A stretch of 64,000 nucleotides of DNA from UBA5078 sp033721235 (GCA_033721235.1 JAWWAY010000014.1:1-64000), one strand, 5' to 3'. Shown: positions 1 to 8,229, counted from the first letter of the stretch. Numbers and translations: made by a program. Notes: generated by a model from the sequence alone, not told the origin.

Positions 1-2
1 AT

Positions 3-212
3 TCTCCGATGACTCAATCTGCCATAGTCGAAGGTGAGTACAGGTATATGCACGCCCAGATAACGATGCCGCTGTGCCTTAACTGTCATGGCACGAATCT
101 GTCCCCCCTGGTCAGCGCTGCATTGAAGCAACACTACCCGAACGATTTGGCGACGGGCTACAGTGAAGGAGATGTTCGAGGTGCGATAAGTTTGCGCTAC
201 AGCTTAGAGTAA
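3..212 (+). CDS. C-terminal fragment of a DUF3365 (Tll0287-like) heme-binding protein
   Basis: Only the last 69 codons lie in the window; the reading frame is open to the left edge, so the gene starts outside. The visible part has a CLNCHG motif (a c-type heme CXXCH-like signature with G after H), followed by a YPNDLATGYSEGDVRGAISL-type ending. That is the conserved tail of DUF3365/Tll0287-like domains, which are periplasmic heme sensors found alone or in front of histidine kinases. It ends with TAA and no kinase follows, so this looks like a stand-alone exported domain. The family call rests on the motif and tail; the function is inferred. Confidence 0.7.
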   Translation, partial: SPMTQSAIVEGEYRYMHAQITMPLCLNCHGTNLSPLVSAALKQHYPNDLATGYSEGDVRGAISLRYSLE

Positions 213-253
213 TTGTGACATTGGAAAACTAACGCGCCAAAGCGCAATATTCG

Positions 254-341
254 AATCAAAGGGGTCAGAACAGTTTGATTTAAGTCGTAGTCCACTGTTG
301 TAAGCTACTTAGAAAATCAAACTGATCTGACCCCTTTGATT
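254..341. repeat. Solitary REP/RAYT-type inverted repeat (long hairpin)
   Basis: Two arms, 254-281 and 314-341, are reverse complements with a single mismatch over the 27 inner bases (one A/T position), separated by about 32 nt. The outer core ATCAAAGGGGTCAGA is identical to the terminal core of the RAYT-bearing element at 22978-23840. It contains no gene, so it is best read as a non-autonomous relative mobilised by that RAYT. Its right end overlaps the stop codon of the minus-strand gene that ends at 340. As a long stem it may also act as a transcript 3' end between the two flanking convergent genes. Confidence 0.85.
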
Positions 342-924
342 ACAGCGCTGCCCTAGTCAGGGTAGCCGTTTCACTGCTTGTCACTTCACCAATCAAAAGA
401 GTGTCGCCGCTTATTGGCGCTCGGAAAACACCGCCGGTTTCGCCACCTGCATCAGGGTGCGATAGACCGCATTGAAGATTAGTATCGGTTTCTACTTTTA
501 CAACCAACACACTCGTGCTTGGCTCCCAGGTATAAGTACCGGTCTCAGTGCCAGTTTGACAGCTATCGTCTTCTCCGTTTAGGACATTATCTAATGTATA
601 GCTACCATCCGACCTAAACTCTAGCGTTGTCGAGGTGTCGCCATTATCACCGGTCCAAGTTCCGATAATCGCATCAGCAGAAACGCCCAAACTCTCCTCT
701 GTAGGAGTAATATCTGCTATAGACTGCGCATCAAGAACGAAAGAAAGAGTCTCTGGATTATCTAAACTGAAGGTGACATGAAATACATTAGAACCGAGCA
801 CTAGATGAGGTATAACCAATACTCCTCTTACTGGGTCGTAATAGGTTTCAGACTCCGCAGCAATGGTTGTTTGCACACTGGTAAGACAAAGACATAGGCT
901 AGCGAACGCTAATAGTTTTTTCAT
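340..924 (-). CDS. Secreted protein of unknown function with a lipocalin-like repeat segment
   Basis: A 194-residue protein read from the ATG at 922-924. That start is preferred over a longer frame because a clear Sec signal peptide (MKKLLAFASLCLCLTSVQTT, then an AxA-type site before ESE) begins there. The mature protein is acidic and beta-rich. Residues around 90-150 read GTWTGDNGDTSTTLEFRSDG..., the GTW/DG pattern seen in lipocalin-like and DUF-type periplasmic proteins. Two cysteines may form a disulfide. The C-terminus stops exactly at the border of the REP-like hairpin, so the original tail may have been altered by its arrival. I do not recognise the family. Confidence 0.75.
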   Translation of the reverse strand: MKKLLAFASLCLCLTSVQTTIAAESETYYDPVRGVLVIPHLVLGSNVFHVTFSLDNPETLSFVLDAQSIADITPTEESLGVSADAIIGTWTGDNGDTSTTLEFRSDGSYTLDNVLNGEDDSCQTGTETGTYTWEPSTSVLVVKVETDTNLQCGLSHPDAGGETGGVFRAPISGDTLLIGEVTSSETATLTRAAL

Positions 925-1190
925 TGTATGATCCCTAGGCACGATTCGTTTGATTGGAATAACAAACCTTAACTCAGCATTCAAGTAAGTGTCAAACCAA
1001 GCTACCGCTAACTTATCTGCCGCGTGTTGACTCCTCATTTATAATTTTTGAGTTAAGCTCCTGCGCAGCTTTTACATCATGACTAAGATAAAAATGACCT
1101 GCCTTAGAAAAATGCTCGAGCCAAGCAATACAAGACAATCTCTTGCACAGAGACTAAAATGTGCCCCTTACAAAAGTAAGAGAAACAATT

Positions 1191-1481
1191 ATGTTGAATG
1201 CATTTAGATTAATTAGCGCAATAGAAGGCATTTCGTACCTACTCATTTTATGTGTGACCCTAGGCCTTATTAGTAGAGAGTATGTTTTCTTCCTCGGAAT
1301 GGCGCACGGTGTGCTATTTATGCTGTACCTAGCAAGTTCACTTATAGCCTCTTATAGGCAGGCGTGGTCATTAACTGTGTGGCTACTACTTGCCATCGCA
1401 TCAGTCATCCCATTTGCATTTATTGCGGTGGAAATATTCATAAAAAGACAATTAGGCCAACGCCAGCAGTTCACACAATAA
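1191..1481 (+). CDS. DUF3817 family small integral membrane protein
   Basis: A 96-residue membrane protein with about three hydrophobic helices. It has the family landmarks IEGISYLLILCVTLGL near the N-terminus and GMAHGVLFMLYL in the middle, the EG-SYL and HG...Y signature of DUF3817. An upstream in-frame ATG at 1161 would add ten polar residues. The ATG at 1191 gives the normal family N-terminus and follows an AAGAGAAA purine run, so I chose it. Function is unknown. It converges on the LysR gene, with only 11 nt between the stop codons. Confidence 0.75.
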   Translation: MLNAFRLISAIEGISYLLILCVTLGLISREYVFFLGMAHGVLFMLYLASSLIASYRQAWSLTVWLLLAIASVIPFAFIAVEIFIKRQLGQRQQFTQ

Positions 1482-1492
1482 ATATGTTCGAC

Positions 1493-2395
1493 TCAGCCCT
1501 CTCGCAAGCGTGCCACCAAAAAATCCACCGCCGCTTTCACCTTCGGCACTGTGTATTGCTGCTTCTGGTATAGCAAATAGATCGCCATTTCCGCATTTTG
1601 GCTGACGCGAACAGGCGTATCGAAATGCAGCTCCCTCAATTTTCCGCTGGCTAGATAGTCCACCAATGACCAGCGTGGGGCCATCATGATGCCGCGCCCT
1701 TCTATCGCCAATTGTGCCAACCACTTCCCATGGTTGGATACGGCAGTAGGGATGCCCGCCACATCGTGCCATTGACCGCCTATTTCACATAGCCAAGGGG
1801 ACGGCCCCATTGGAGTGCGATAGAACAGCCCCCGGTGTCGGGTCAACTCCAGCGCACTTGTTGGTACGCCCATTTCTTGCAGATAGGCAGGGGATGCCAC
1901 AGGAATAAATTCATTATCCATGAGCCGCACGGCTTGCACTCGCTCATTAGGTGCGTAACCGCCGCGAATGGCGATGTCGACTTCGTCGCGTCCGAGATTG
2001 GACACCGTGTCGCTAAGGCTAAGATCAAGGGTAATCTCAGGATAGAGAGCTTTAAATTCATCTAGCAGCGGCAATAGCATGCGCTCACCAAAACCGGTCA
2101 TGACGCTGATATGCAGCTGCCCCATGGGTTTGGCTTGATAACTACGCACGGCTTCATCGCTTTGCTCTAGCCGATAGAGAATGTCTGCCACCTGCTGAAA
2201 ATAGAGTTGGCCGATTTCGGTTAGCTGCACCGCCCTTGTGCTGCGCTTGAGAAGCGTTGCGCCCAAGCTATCCTCCAATGCTGCAACACGCCTCGAGAGC
2301 GAAGAAGGCGGCACAGAAAACGCAGCAGCAGCCTTCGTGAAGCTTCCTGTCTCTGCCACTTTGCAGAAATAACGCAACGCTCTTAGCTGATCCAT
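1493..2395 (-). CDS. LysR-family transcriptional regulator
   Basis: A 300-residue protein of normal LTTR length. Residues 1-60 hold the winged HTH (LRALRYFCKVAETGSFTKAA then the P-SLSRRVAALED recognition region). Residues about 90-295 form the periplasmic-binding-like effector domain. It closely resembles the CrgA/AaeR-like group of LysR regulators, judged by its N-terminus and its VQLTEIGQLYF segment. It is divergent from the CurA-like reductase at 2532; a perfect T-N11-A palindrome lies in the shared intergenic region, so it probably controls that gene and itself. The inducer is unknown. Confidence 0.93.
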   Translation of the reverse strand: MDQLRALRYFCKVAETGSFTKAAAAFSVPPSSLSRRVAALEDSLGATLLKRSTRAVQLTEIGQLYFQQVADILYRLEQSDEAVRSYQAKPMGQLHISVMTGFGERMLLPLLDEFKALYPEITLDLSLSDTVSNLGRDEVDIAIRGGYAPNERVQAVRLMDNEFIPVASPAYLQEMGVPTSALELTRHRGLFYRTPMGPSPWLCEIGGQWHDVAGIPTAVSNHGKWLAQLAIEGRGIMMAPRWSLVDYLASGKLRELHFDTPVRVSQNAEMAIYLLYQKQQYTVPKVKAAVDFLVARLREG

Positions 2396-2426
2396 AGAAA
2401 CCCTAAACGGCAGTTTATGCCCACAC

Positions 2427-2445
2427 TATTGTCTTTAAGACAATA
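2427..2445. promoter_or_regulatory. Perfect LysR-box palindrome in a divergent promoter
   Basis: TATTGTCTT-T-AAGACAATA is a perfect 19-bp palindrome containing the T-N11-A signature (TGTCTTTAAGACA). It lies about 32 nt upstream of the lysR start and 87 nt upstream of the reductase start. A second, weaker palindrome, CTATC-N7-GATAG at 2471-2487, sits nearer the reductase, as expected for the activation half of an LTTR target. Binding is inferred from placement and symmetry. Confidence 0.65.
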
Positions 2446-2531
2446 AACTAACGCAAATCACCCCATTTAACTATCAATAATAGATAGCAATAATGCGCTC
2501 ATGCATTCAAATCCATTTCAGGAGAGAGAAC

Positions 2532-3530
2532 ATGAGCCTCTATACCAGCATCAAACTTGTCGCCAGACCAGAGCCAGGCCCCATTAAACCAGAGCTATTC
2601 GAAATTGTTCGGCAAGACATTCCCACTCCGGGGCCAGGAGAGATCCTGATCAAGCAGACGCATATGTCGCTAGACCCCGCCATGATTGGCTGGATGAGCC
2701 CCGACACCGAGAGCTATATTCCTCCGGTTGGCCTTGGCGAAGTAATGCGCTCCTCCGGTGTCGGCGAGGTGGTGGCAAGCAACCACCCGGACTTTAGCGT
2801 GGGCGAAAAGGTACGTGGCATGTTCGGCTGGACTGAATACCTAGTCAGCAATGGCAATGGCATAGGAAAGGCGCCCGCCAATGTAGACCCAGAGATGCTT
2901 TTAGCGGTATTCGCCCTACCCGGCCTCACGGCAACACAAGGCCTCTTCGGTTTTGGCGATCCCAAAGCTGGCGAGACTATTGTGGTTAGCGGCGCCGCAG
3001 GATCGGTAGGCTCCATCGTCGGCCAGCTTGCAAAAGCTGACGGACTCAATGTCATTGGCGTTGCCGGTGACGACGAGAAATGCGCGTGGATTCGAGACGA
3101 ACTAGGGTTCGACGGCGCAATCAACTATAAGAGCGATGACATCGCCGCTAAACTGGAAGAGCTGGCACCTAATGGAGTAGATATCTATTTCGAGAACACC
3201 GGCGGCCCCATACAACATCACGTGTTTGCAAAAATGAACACCCATGGACGCATAGTAGTTTGCGGCATGATTGCGGACTATACCAGCGCCACACCTGCAC
3301 CGGGCCCTAACTGGATTCCCTTGGTTAAAAAGCGCATAACTATTCGAGGTTTCGCAATGCCAGACCATCTAGGTGACGCTGCGCAGCTAAGCGAGAAACT
3401 CACGCCTTATGTCATGAGCGGCAAGATCAAATACCGCACACACATATTGGAAGGTTTAGAGTCGGCTATCGATGGTTTGAACCTGTTTGTCAGCGGCGGC
3501 AATCGCGGAAAACTAATCGTTAAGTTGTAG
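2532..3530 (+). CDS. NADPH-dependent medium-chain reductase, CurA/PTGR-like
   Basis: A 332-residue zinc-independent MDR-superfamily oxidoreductase. The ATG at 2532 is chosen because GGAGAGAG lies just before it; a longer frame from 2493 has no such site. Family marks are LDPAMIGWMSPDTESYIPPV near the N-terminus (compare LDPYMRGRM...SY-PP in CurA) and the nucleotide-binding GAAGSVGSIVGQLAK around residues 155-170. No structural-zinc cysteine cluster is seen. Such enzymes reduce the double bond of alpha,beta-unsaturated ketones and aldehydes with NADPH. The divergent LysR gene suggests induction by a small electrophile or aromatic compound; the substrate is not predictable. Confidence 0.9.
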   Translation: MSLYTSIKLVARPEPGPIKPELFEIVRQDIPTPGPGEILIKQTHMSLDPAMIGWMSPDTESYIPPVGLGEVMRSSGVGEVVASNHPDFSVGEKVRGMFGWTEYLVSNGNGIGKAPANVDPEMLLAVFALPGLTATQGLFGFGDPKAGETIVVSGAAGSVGSIVGQLAKADGLNVIGVAGDDEKCAWIRDELGFDGAINYKSDDIAAKLEELAPNGVDIYFENTGGPIQHHVFAKMNTHGRIVVCGMIADYTSATPAPGPNWIPLVKKRITIRGFAMPDHLGDAAQLSEKLTPYVMSGKIKYRTHILEGLESAIDGLNLFVSGGNRGKLIVKL

Positions 3531-3545
3531 CAAATTCGATTAAAG

Positions 3546-3579
3546 CCGAACGTAGATCAAAGGATTGATCTACGTTCGG
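3546..3579. terminator. Perfect 15-bp hairpin downstream of the reductase gene
   Basis: 3546-3560 and 3565-3579 are perfect reverse complements (CCGAACGTAGATCAA) with a 4-nt loop (AGGA), starting 16 nt after the reductase stop. No U-run follows on either strand, so intrinsic termination is uncertain. It could equally be a transcript-stabilising 3' hairpin for the convergent pair. Confidence 0.5.
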
Positions 3580-3709
3580 TTGCGAAACGAAACCACTGCT
3601 AGAGGGTCATTTTTTCTAGCAAAAGGCTATTCGCCTCTGAGGCTTTCCTTTCGGATCAAAAAACTATTATGCATCCCTTTTAGTCTGGTGAGCTAAATTC
3701 CCCAAGGTC

Positions 3710-4555
3710 TTACATAAGAAAATTATGAATAGCAGCGGCAATTTCCTTCGCATGGGTTTCCAATGCGAAGTGACCGCTGTCGACAAACTGCACCTGGGCT
3801 TTCGGATTGTCGCGTTTGAATGCCTCAGCACCCGGAGGCAAGAAGAAAGGATCCTGCTCTCCCCATATCGCCAGCATAGGCGGCTGTTGTGTACGGAAGT
3901 ACTCTTGAAAATCGGGATACATACGAACATTAGTGGCATAGTCCAAGAACAGGTCTAATTGAATTTCATCATTGCCTGGCCGCTGCATGAGTAGCGAGTC
4001 GAGCACATAGGACTCGGGCGCCACCAAGCTTTCATCCTGCACACCGTGTGTATACTGCCAGCGAGTGGTGTCTAGGCTAAGAAAGTCACGTAAGGCCGCG
4101 CGATTCTCGTCACTAGGTTCACGCCAGTAGGCTTGAATAGGATTCCAGCCCTCACTTAGCCCCTCTTCATAGGCATTCCCGTTTTGCGAGATGATAGCGC
4201 TAATTTTGTCTGGGTGACGTAGAGCCAAACGAAAGCCCACCGGAGCACCATAGTCAAAAACATACATTGCAAAGCGCGCAATCTCCAAGGCTTGCACAAA
4301 CTCCTCCATAACCGCGGCAAGATTATCGAAGCTGTAATCGAACTCGCCTCGCTGCGGCGATTTTGTAAAACCAAACCCAGGCAAATCTGGGGCAATAATG
4401 CGGTAGTGCTCCATTAAAATCGGAATCAGGTTTCGGAACATATGTGAAGACGTAGGAAAGCCATGAAGTAATAGCAGTACAGGTGCATCAGCATTGCCAG
4501 CCTCACGGTAGAAGACCGTGTGTTTACCAAGATCGAGTGTGCGATAGTGAATCAT
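3710..4555 (-). CDS. Alpha/beta hydrolase, haloalkane dehalogenase / epoxide hydrolase-like
   Basis: A 281-residue single-domain alpha/beta hydrolase without a signal peptide, so cytoplasmic. The oxyanion loop HGFP is at 31-34. The nucleophile elbow reads VFDYGAPVG with Asp101 as likely nucleophile. The acid is Asp235 (WGEQDP) and the base His262 (DSGHF), giving a D-D-H triad as in epoxide hydrolases and haloalkane dehalogenases rather than a Ser esterase. The cap domain falls between about 130 and 215. It is divergent from a CGNR-type regulator with repeated sites between them, so it is probably that regulator's target. The substrate is unknown. Confidence 0.88.
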   Translation of the reverse strand: MIHYRTLDLGKHTVFYREAGNADAPVLLLLHGFPTSSHMFRNLIPILMEHYRIIAPDLPGFGFTKSPQRGEFDYSFDNLAAVMEEFVQALEIARFAMYVFDYGAPVGFRLALRHPDKISAIISQNGNAYEEGLSEGWNPIQAYWREPSDENRAALRDFLSLDTTRWQYTHGVQDESLVAPESYVLDSLLMQRPGNDEIQLDLFLDYATNVRMYPDFQEYFRTQQPPMLAIWGEQDPFFLPPGAEAFKRDNPKAQVQFVDSGHFALETHAKEIAAAIHNFLM

Positions 4556-4650
4556 AATGTGCTCCTTAAGTTTTGAGGGACGTCAGGTATTCCCCCAATG
4601 TAAATTGAAATGTGAACCACCCGCCCACATAACCGCTAAAACAAAACTAT

Positions 4651-4699
4651 ACTGGTTATTATTATAACTTGTAAAATGCTTTTTTACCGGTTATAAGTA
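4651..4699. promoter_or_regulatory. Direct repeats in the hydrolase/CGNR divergent promoter
   Basis: ACTGGTTAT (4651-4659) and ACCGGTTAT (4686-4694) match in 8 of 9 positions, are 35 bp apart, and are each followed by an AT-rich ATAA stretch. They sit in an AT-rich 158-bp intergenic region, 20-63 nt upstream of the CGNR gene. This is a plausible operator pair for the adjacent regulator; no experimental motif for this family is known to me. Confidence 0.35.
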
Positions 4700-4713
4700 T
4701 TTCATAGGAATTT

Positions 4714-5328
4714 ATGGAGAAGACGGTGTCTCACTCAGAAGCACAACCTACATTGATAGGCGATCATTTAGCGTTGGATTTTCTTAATAGCCGAGTAAGC
4801 GGAAACAAGGAATTTGCCGATTGGCTAGACGGAGATCAGAACTTTCTGGACTGGCTATTAAAAGTCAATATTGCCGATGAGAGCATTCTTGCCGCAGTTA
4901 AATTGAACCAACAGCAACGCCAACTATTAGTAGAACAAGCTAAGGAGCTGCGCAATTGGCTGGAGGGCTTTGTTTCGCGCCTAGTAGCAGGCAATAAGGC
5001 TGAGCATATAGACGCGGATATCCAATTCATCAACAGCTTATTGAGCAAAGATAGCTGTTATGCACAGATTGAAGGAGATTATACGATTAGCAATCGGCGG
5101 CGCTGGCAGTCCCCCGAGTCTTTACTACAACCCATAATTAACGCGATCGCCGATTTAATTTGCCATGTAGACCCCGAGCTCATCAAACAGTGCGAAGCTC
5201 ACAACTGCATTCTGTATTTCCATGATCGAACCAAGGCTCACAAACGCCGCTGGTGTAGCATGGCAATTTGCGGAAACCGAGCTAAAGCGGCTGCCAACCG
5301 GGCGCGAAAAGCGCAAAGTAGTCAGTAG
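4714..5328 (+). CDS. CGNR zinc-finger transcriptional regulator (ABATE domain)
   Basis: A 204-residue protein of usual family length. Residues 10-145 match the ABATE ligand-binding-type domain (LIGDHLALDFLNSRV start). Residues 158-195 form the CGNR zinc finger: Cys160 and Cys165 pair with Cys181 and Cys186, the last being the C of the CGNR motif (186-189), followed by a basic tail. This group is thought to be stress- or ligand-responsive DNA-binding regulators. Divergent orientation to the alpha/beta hydrolase suggests control of that enzyme. The ATG at 4714 is the only sensible start. Confidence 0.9.
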   Translation: MEKTVSHSEAQPTLIGDHLALDFLNSRVSGNKEFADWLDGDQNFLDWLLKVNIADESILAAVKLNQQQRQLLVEQAKELRNWLEGFVSRLVAGNKAEHIDADIQFINSLLSKDSCYAQIEGDYTISNRRRWQSPESLLQPIINAIADLICHVDPELIKQCEAHNCILYFHDRTKAHKRRWCSMAICGNRAKAAANRARKAQSSQ

Positions 5329-5457
5329 GCAAATCGCGGTATACAAGCCAAGCGACTTCAAACTACTATTGTGTTTTACTCGGATGATCGAGGCCCCCAA
5401 GCGCATTGCTCTCATTGTGCTCATACCTCGCCGCGAAGAGCCTGAAGGACGTTTACT

Positions 5458-6324
5458 ATGACCGAAGACCTGCAAGACTCACTGGCTAATTTTGACGTCA
5501 CGGATTCAATTTTTCGCCTACTTATCAGTACAGCACTGCTGGTAATAAGCATCTTGATTGCTCGCGCCCTTGTCGCTCGCTTTATCAAGCAAAAAGTTGA
5601 ATCGCCCGAGCTACGAAGACGCTGGCTCGTTCAATCTCGCAATGGTTTACTCTTGCTCATGCTGCTGGGCTTGCTAATCATTTGGGGTGAGGAGCTGCGC
5701 ACATTAGCACTCTCTATTGTCGCCATTGCCGTCGCATTCGTGGTTGCCACTAAAGAGTTGATCATGTGTATTACCGGGTCCATTCTCAAAACCGGCGCTG
5801 GCTCTTTTAGCGTGGGAGATCGCATTCAGGTCAAGGACCTTCGCGGCGATGTCATCGACCAAAACCTATTGGCGACCACCATCTTAGAAGTGGGTCCGGG
5901 CAAATTAACCCATCAGCGCACCGGCCGCATGGCAGTCATTCCCAACGCCATATTTGTCTCCGAGCCTGTCATCAACGAGAGCTTTACTCATGACTTCTTA
6001 TTGCACGTGTTCACTGTCCCTTTCAAACGGGAAGACGACTGGCGCGGCGCTCAGAAGGCAATACTGGATGCAGCAGTAAAACAGTGTTCCCCGTTCTTGG
6101 AAGAGGTGCGTCTCTATATGAATCGCTTGAGCATTTCCCAAGGCCTGGAGTCCCCCTCAGTCGACCCCAGAGTCACCATGCAGGTCCCGACAGCAGGTGA
6201 AGTCCACTTGATTGTGCGAGTACCAGTAAAGTCAGGGCAACGTGGAATAGTGGAGCAGGCCATAATGGCGGAGGTATTTAAACATAGTGACTACCTAGCT
6301 AGGCCGACAAAGACCGAAACATAG
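5458..6324 (+). CDS. MscS-family mechanosensitive channel protein
   Basis: A 288-residue inner-membrane protein with an AAGGACG ribosome site before the ATG. Three hydrophobic segments lie at about 18-42, 60-80 and 85-110. The last, pore-lining type reads SIVAIAVAFVVATKELIMCITGS and leads into the beta-domain signature FSVGDRIQVKDLRGDVIDQNLLATTI. The C-terminal alpha/beta domain (about 190-280) is present. This is the small MscS architecture without an added periplasmic domain. A role in osmotic downshift release is inferred from the family. There is no operon partner: 129 nt separate it from the CGNR gene. Confidence 0.9.
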   Translation: MTEDLQDSLANFDVTDSIFRLLISTALLVISILIARALVARFIKQKVESPELRRRWLVQSRNGLLLLMLLGLLIIWGEELRTLALSIVAIAVAFVVATKELIMCITGSILKTGAGSFSVGDRIQVKDLRGDVIDQNLLATTILEVGPGKLTHQRTGRMAVIPNAIFVSEPVINESFTHDFLLHVFTVPFKREDDWRGAQKAILDAAVKQCSPFLEEVRLYMNRLSISQGLESPSVDPRVTMQVPTAGEVHLIVRVPVKSGQRGIVEQAIMAEVFKHSDYLARPTKTET

Positions 6325-6370
6325 CATTAGGTAATGCTGAGCAAGTGAGCACAAAAACACCCCCATCATC

Positions 6371-6597
6371 CCTAAGTTTGCTGGCATAAGCATCGACCTC
6401 CCCATGGGCGGTATAGTATTATTGGCAACCTTGGGTGCAAGAGCCTCCTATATTGCCGCCCCAACTGCCCTGGCGGTGGCAATTCCTAGAGCAAACCAAA
6501 GCCTTCCATTACGGTATCTTTGGCGCTCACTTTCCCAATTGATGTTGTGGTTGGCACCTGCCTGCAGGCGTCGCCAATCGTGCGCTTTGCCAACTAA
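6371..6597 (+). pseudogene. Frameshifted C-terminal remnant of an SbtA-like (DUF897) bicarbonate transporter
   Basis: From 6371 the frame reads PKFAGISIDLPMGGIVLLA... then TLGARASYIAAPTALAVAIP-ANQSLP. Near 6505-6510 the similarity continues in the next frame as ITVSLALTFPIDVVVGT and reaches a stop at 6595-6597. Together this matches the conserved C-terminal region of SbtA-type sodium-dependent bicarbonate permeases (ATLAASASYIAAPAA ... LPEANPSLY...SLGVTFPFN-I-G). Nothing upstream restores the other helices; the mscS gene ends at 6324. So only about 75 codons of a once complete gene survive, with a frameshift. The 6404-6607 open frame is a by-product of this. The family match is from memory of the signature. 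Confidence 0.65.
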
Positions 6598-6646
6598 ACA
6601 TCATTAGCCTATTCTACGGCCTGAAAAATGCCTTAAGGAGCAAAAC

Positions 6647-7129
6647 ATGAATGCAAGCCAGATCGAAATTATTATGGGATCACAGTCGGATTGGGAGGTA
6701 ATGCAAGAAGCCTGTACCGTTCTCGACGCCTTGAACGTCCCCTATAACACTCGAGTGGTTTCGGCTCACCGCACGCCCAAGAGAATGTTTGAATTTGCCT
6801 CTAATGCTCACGTAAACGGCACTAAAATCATTATCGCGGGTGCCGGTGGCGCGGCGCATCTTCCCGGCATGGTGGCAGCTCTTACTCCCCTGCCCGTTAT
6901 TGGCGTGCCGGTGCAAAGCAAGCACTTAAAAGGCATGGATAGCTTACTTTCCATTGCACAAATGCCGCGCGGTGTCGCAGTAGCGACTCAGGCTATCGGA
7001 GCTGCCGGAGCGTTTAATGCCGGCTTACTCGCTGCACAAATCCTTAGCCTCCACGATGCTGAGCTGCAGGAGCGATTGATCGCTTGGCGCAGCAAGCAAA
7101 CAGACAGCGTTGTGGAGGAGATCAAGTAA
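6647..7129 (+). CDS. purE: N5-carboxyaminoimidazole ribonucleotide mutase PurE
   Basis: A 160-residue class I PurE. It converts N5-CAIR to CAIR in de novo purine synthesis in the cytoplasm. Signatures seen are MGSQSDWEVM (phosphate/substrate loop), SAHRTPKRM (catalytic His region) and AGGAAHLPGMVAALT, then PVIGVPVQS. AAGGAG lies 8 nt before the ATG. The stop overlaps the start of purK by one base (TAATG), so the two are translationally coupled, as the product of PurK is the substrate of PurE. Confidence 0.97.
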   Translation: MNASQIEIIMGSQSDWEVMQEACTVLDALNVPYNTRVVSAHRTPKRMFEFASNAHVNGTKIIIAGAGGAAHLPGMVAALTPLPVIGVPVQSKHLKGMDSLLSIAQMPRGVAVATQAIGAAGAFNAGLLAAQILSLHDAELQERLIAWRSKQTDSVVEEIK

Positions 7130-8229
7130 TGCACGTCGCTATTTTTGGATGTGGCCAACTAGCAAGAATGCTTGCACTAGCAGGCTGGCCCATGGGTATT
7201 GAATTTAGCTTTATCGCCGGGGCCAATGACGATACTCGCTGTGTGAATGGGCTAGGGAAAATAACGCGGCTTCGCGATGGGCAATCCCCACAACAACTGT
7301 TCGAAGAGCTAGAAAAGCCCGATGTCATTACCGTTGAGAAGGAAGCTGTGGACACCAAGCTGCTAGAGGAGCTTAGTCAATTCACTACTGTAGCGCCAAA
7401 CCCAAAGGCACTATGGACCATTCAACACAGAGGACGTCAGAAAACCTTTTTACACCAACACAATATCCCTACGGCTCCATTCGTGGAGATTAGCGGTAAA
7501 CAGCAGTTGCTGGAAGCAGCCAAAAGCGTGGGCTACCCCGTCGTTATAAAGTCCAGTGAAGAGGGCTACGATGGCATGCATCAGTGGCGCATTCACAGCG
7601 AGGCGGATGCACAGGCGTTCATAGACGGTGAGGACAAGCTAGCCGATGCCGTGGTAGAGAAACTCGTGAACTTTTCGTTTGAAGCTTCAATAATTGTCGC
7701 ACGCAACGCCAAGGGAGAAGTATCAAGCTATACTCCTAGCGAGAACCGCCACGAGAAAGGCACATTAGCGGTGTCGGTGACCCCGAGTTCTTCTTTAAAC
7801 GAGGAGCTACACGACAAGCTAAAAGACATTGCCAATACGCTGGTAACAGCCTTCGACTACGTAGGCGTGCTCGCAATTGAGTGTTTCATAGTAGATGGAA
7901 AGATTATCGTTAACGAACTAGCTCCTAGGGTGCACAACAGCGGACATTGGACGCAGGATGGCGCAATATGCAGTCAGTTTGAGAACCATCTGCGGGCAAT
8001 ATGCGGCAAGCCCTTAGGGGCAACAACAAGCCTTGGGCATAGCGCCATGATTAATCTTCTGGGCTGCAACGCTCCAGAAGAACTGGCAACGCAATCGAAC
8101 GCACACTTGCATTGGTATAATAAAACTCTTCGAGACGGCCGCAAGATGGGCCATATCAATTTCTTGTACGAGTCTTCTAATACCCTACAAAGCGATTTAG
8201 AACAGAATTTGCAAATACTCAATGCTTAG
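7129..8229 (+). CDS. purK: N5-carboxyaminoimidazole ribonucleotide synthase PurK
   Basis: A 366-residue ATP-grasp enzyme that carboxylates AIR with bicarbonate and ATP to give N5-CAIR. The start at 7129 overlaps the purE stop and gives the expected N-terminus MHVAIFGCGQLARMLALAG (PurK GGGQLGRM loop, here GCGQLARM). Further signs are PTAPFV, GYPVVIKSSEEGYDG (ATP-grasp lysine and glycine-rich loop), SFEASIIVAR, AIECFIVDG, NELAPRVHNSGHWT and QFENHLRAICG, all in family order. Gly-to-Cys in the first loop is a small deviation. Bicarbonate is its substrate, a mild coincidence with the decayed bicarbonate permease just upstream. Confidence 0.96.
   Translation: MHVAIFGCGQLARMLALAGWPMGIEFSFIAGANDDTRCVNGLGKITRLRDGQSPQQLFEELEKPDVITVEKEAVDTKLLEELSQFTTVAPNPKALWTIQHRGRQKTFLHQHNIPTAPFVEISGKQQLLEAAKSVGYPVVIKSSEEGYDGMHQWRIHSEADAQAFIDGEDKLADAVVEKLVNFSFEASIIVARNAKGEVSSYTPSENRHEKGTLAVSVTPSSSLNEELHDKLKDIANTLVTAFDYVGVLAIECFIVDGKIIVNELAPRVHNSGHWTQDGAICSQFENHLRAICGKPLGATTSLGHSAMINLLGCNAPEELATQSNAHLHWYNKTLRDGRKMGHINFLYESSNTLQSDLEQNLQILNA

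Noticed and set aside
5222..5461. 79-codon plus-strand frame spanning the end of the CGNR gene
   Set aside because: It overlaps the CGNR zinc finger in another frame, lacks a ribosome site, and shows no family features.
6404..6607. Open frame of 67 codons as an independent small gene
   Set aside because: It is explained as the first half of the frameshifted SbtA-like remnant; after the frame change the translation becomes Arg/Cys-rich nonsense and no ribosome site is present.
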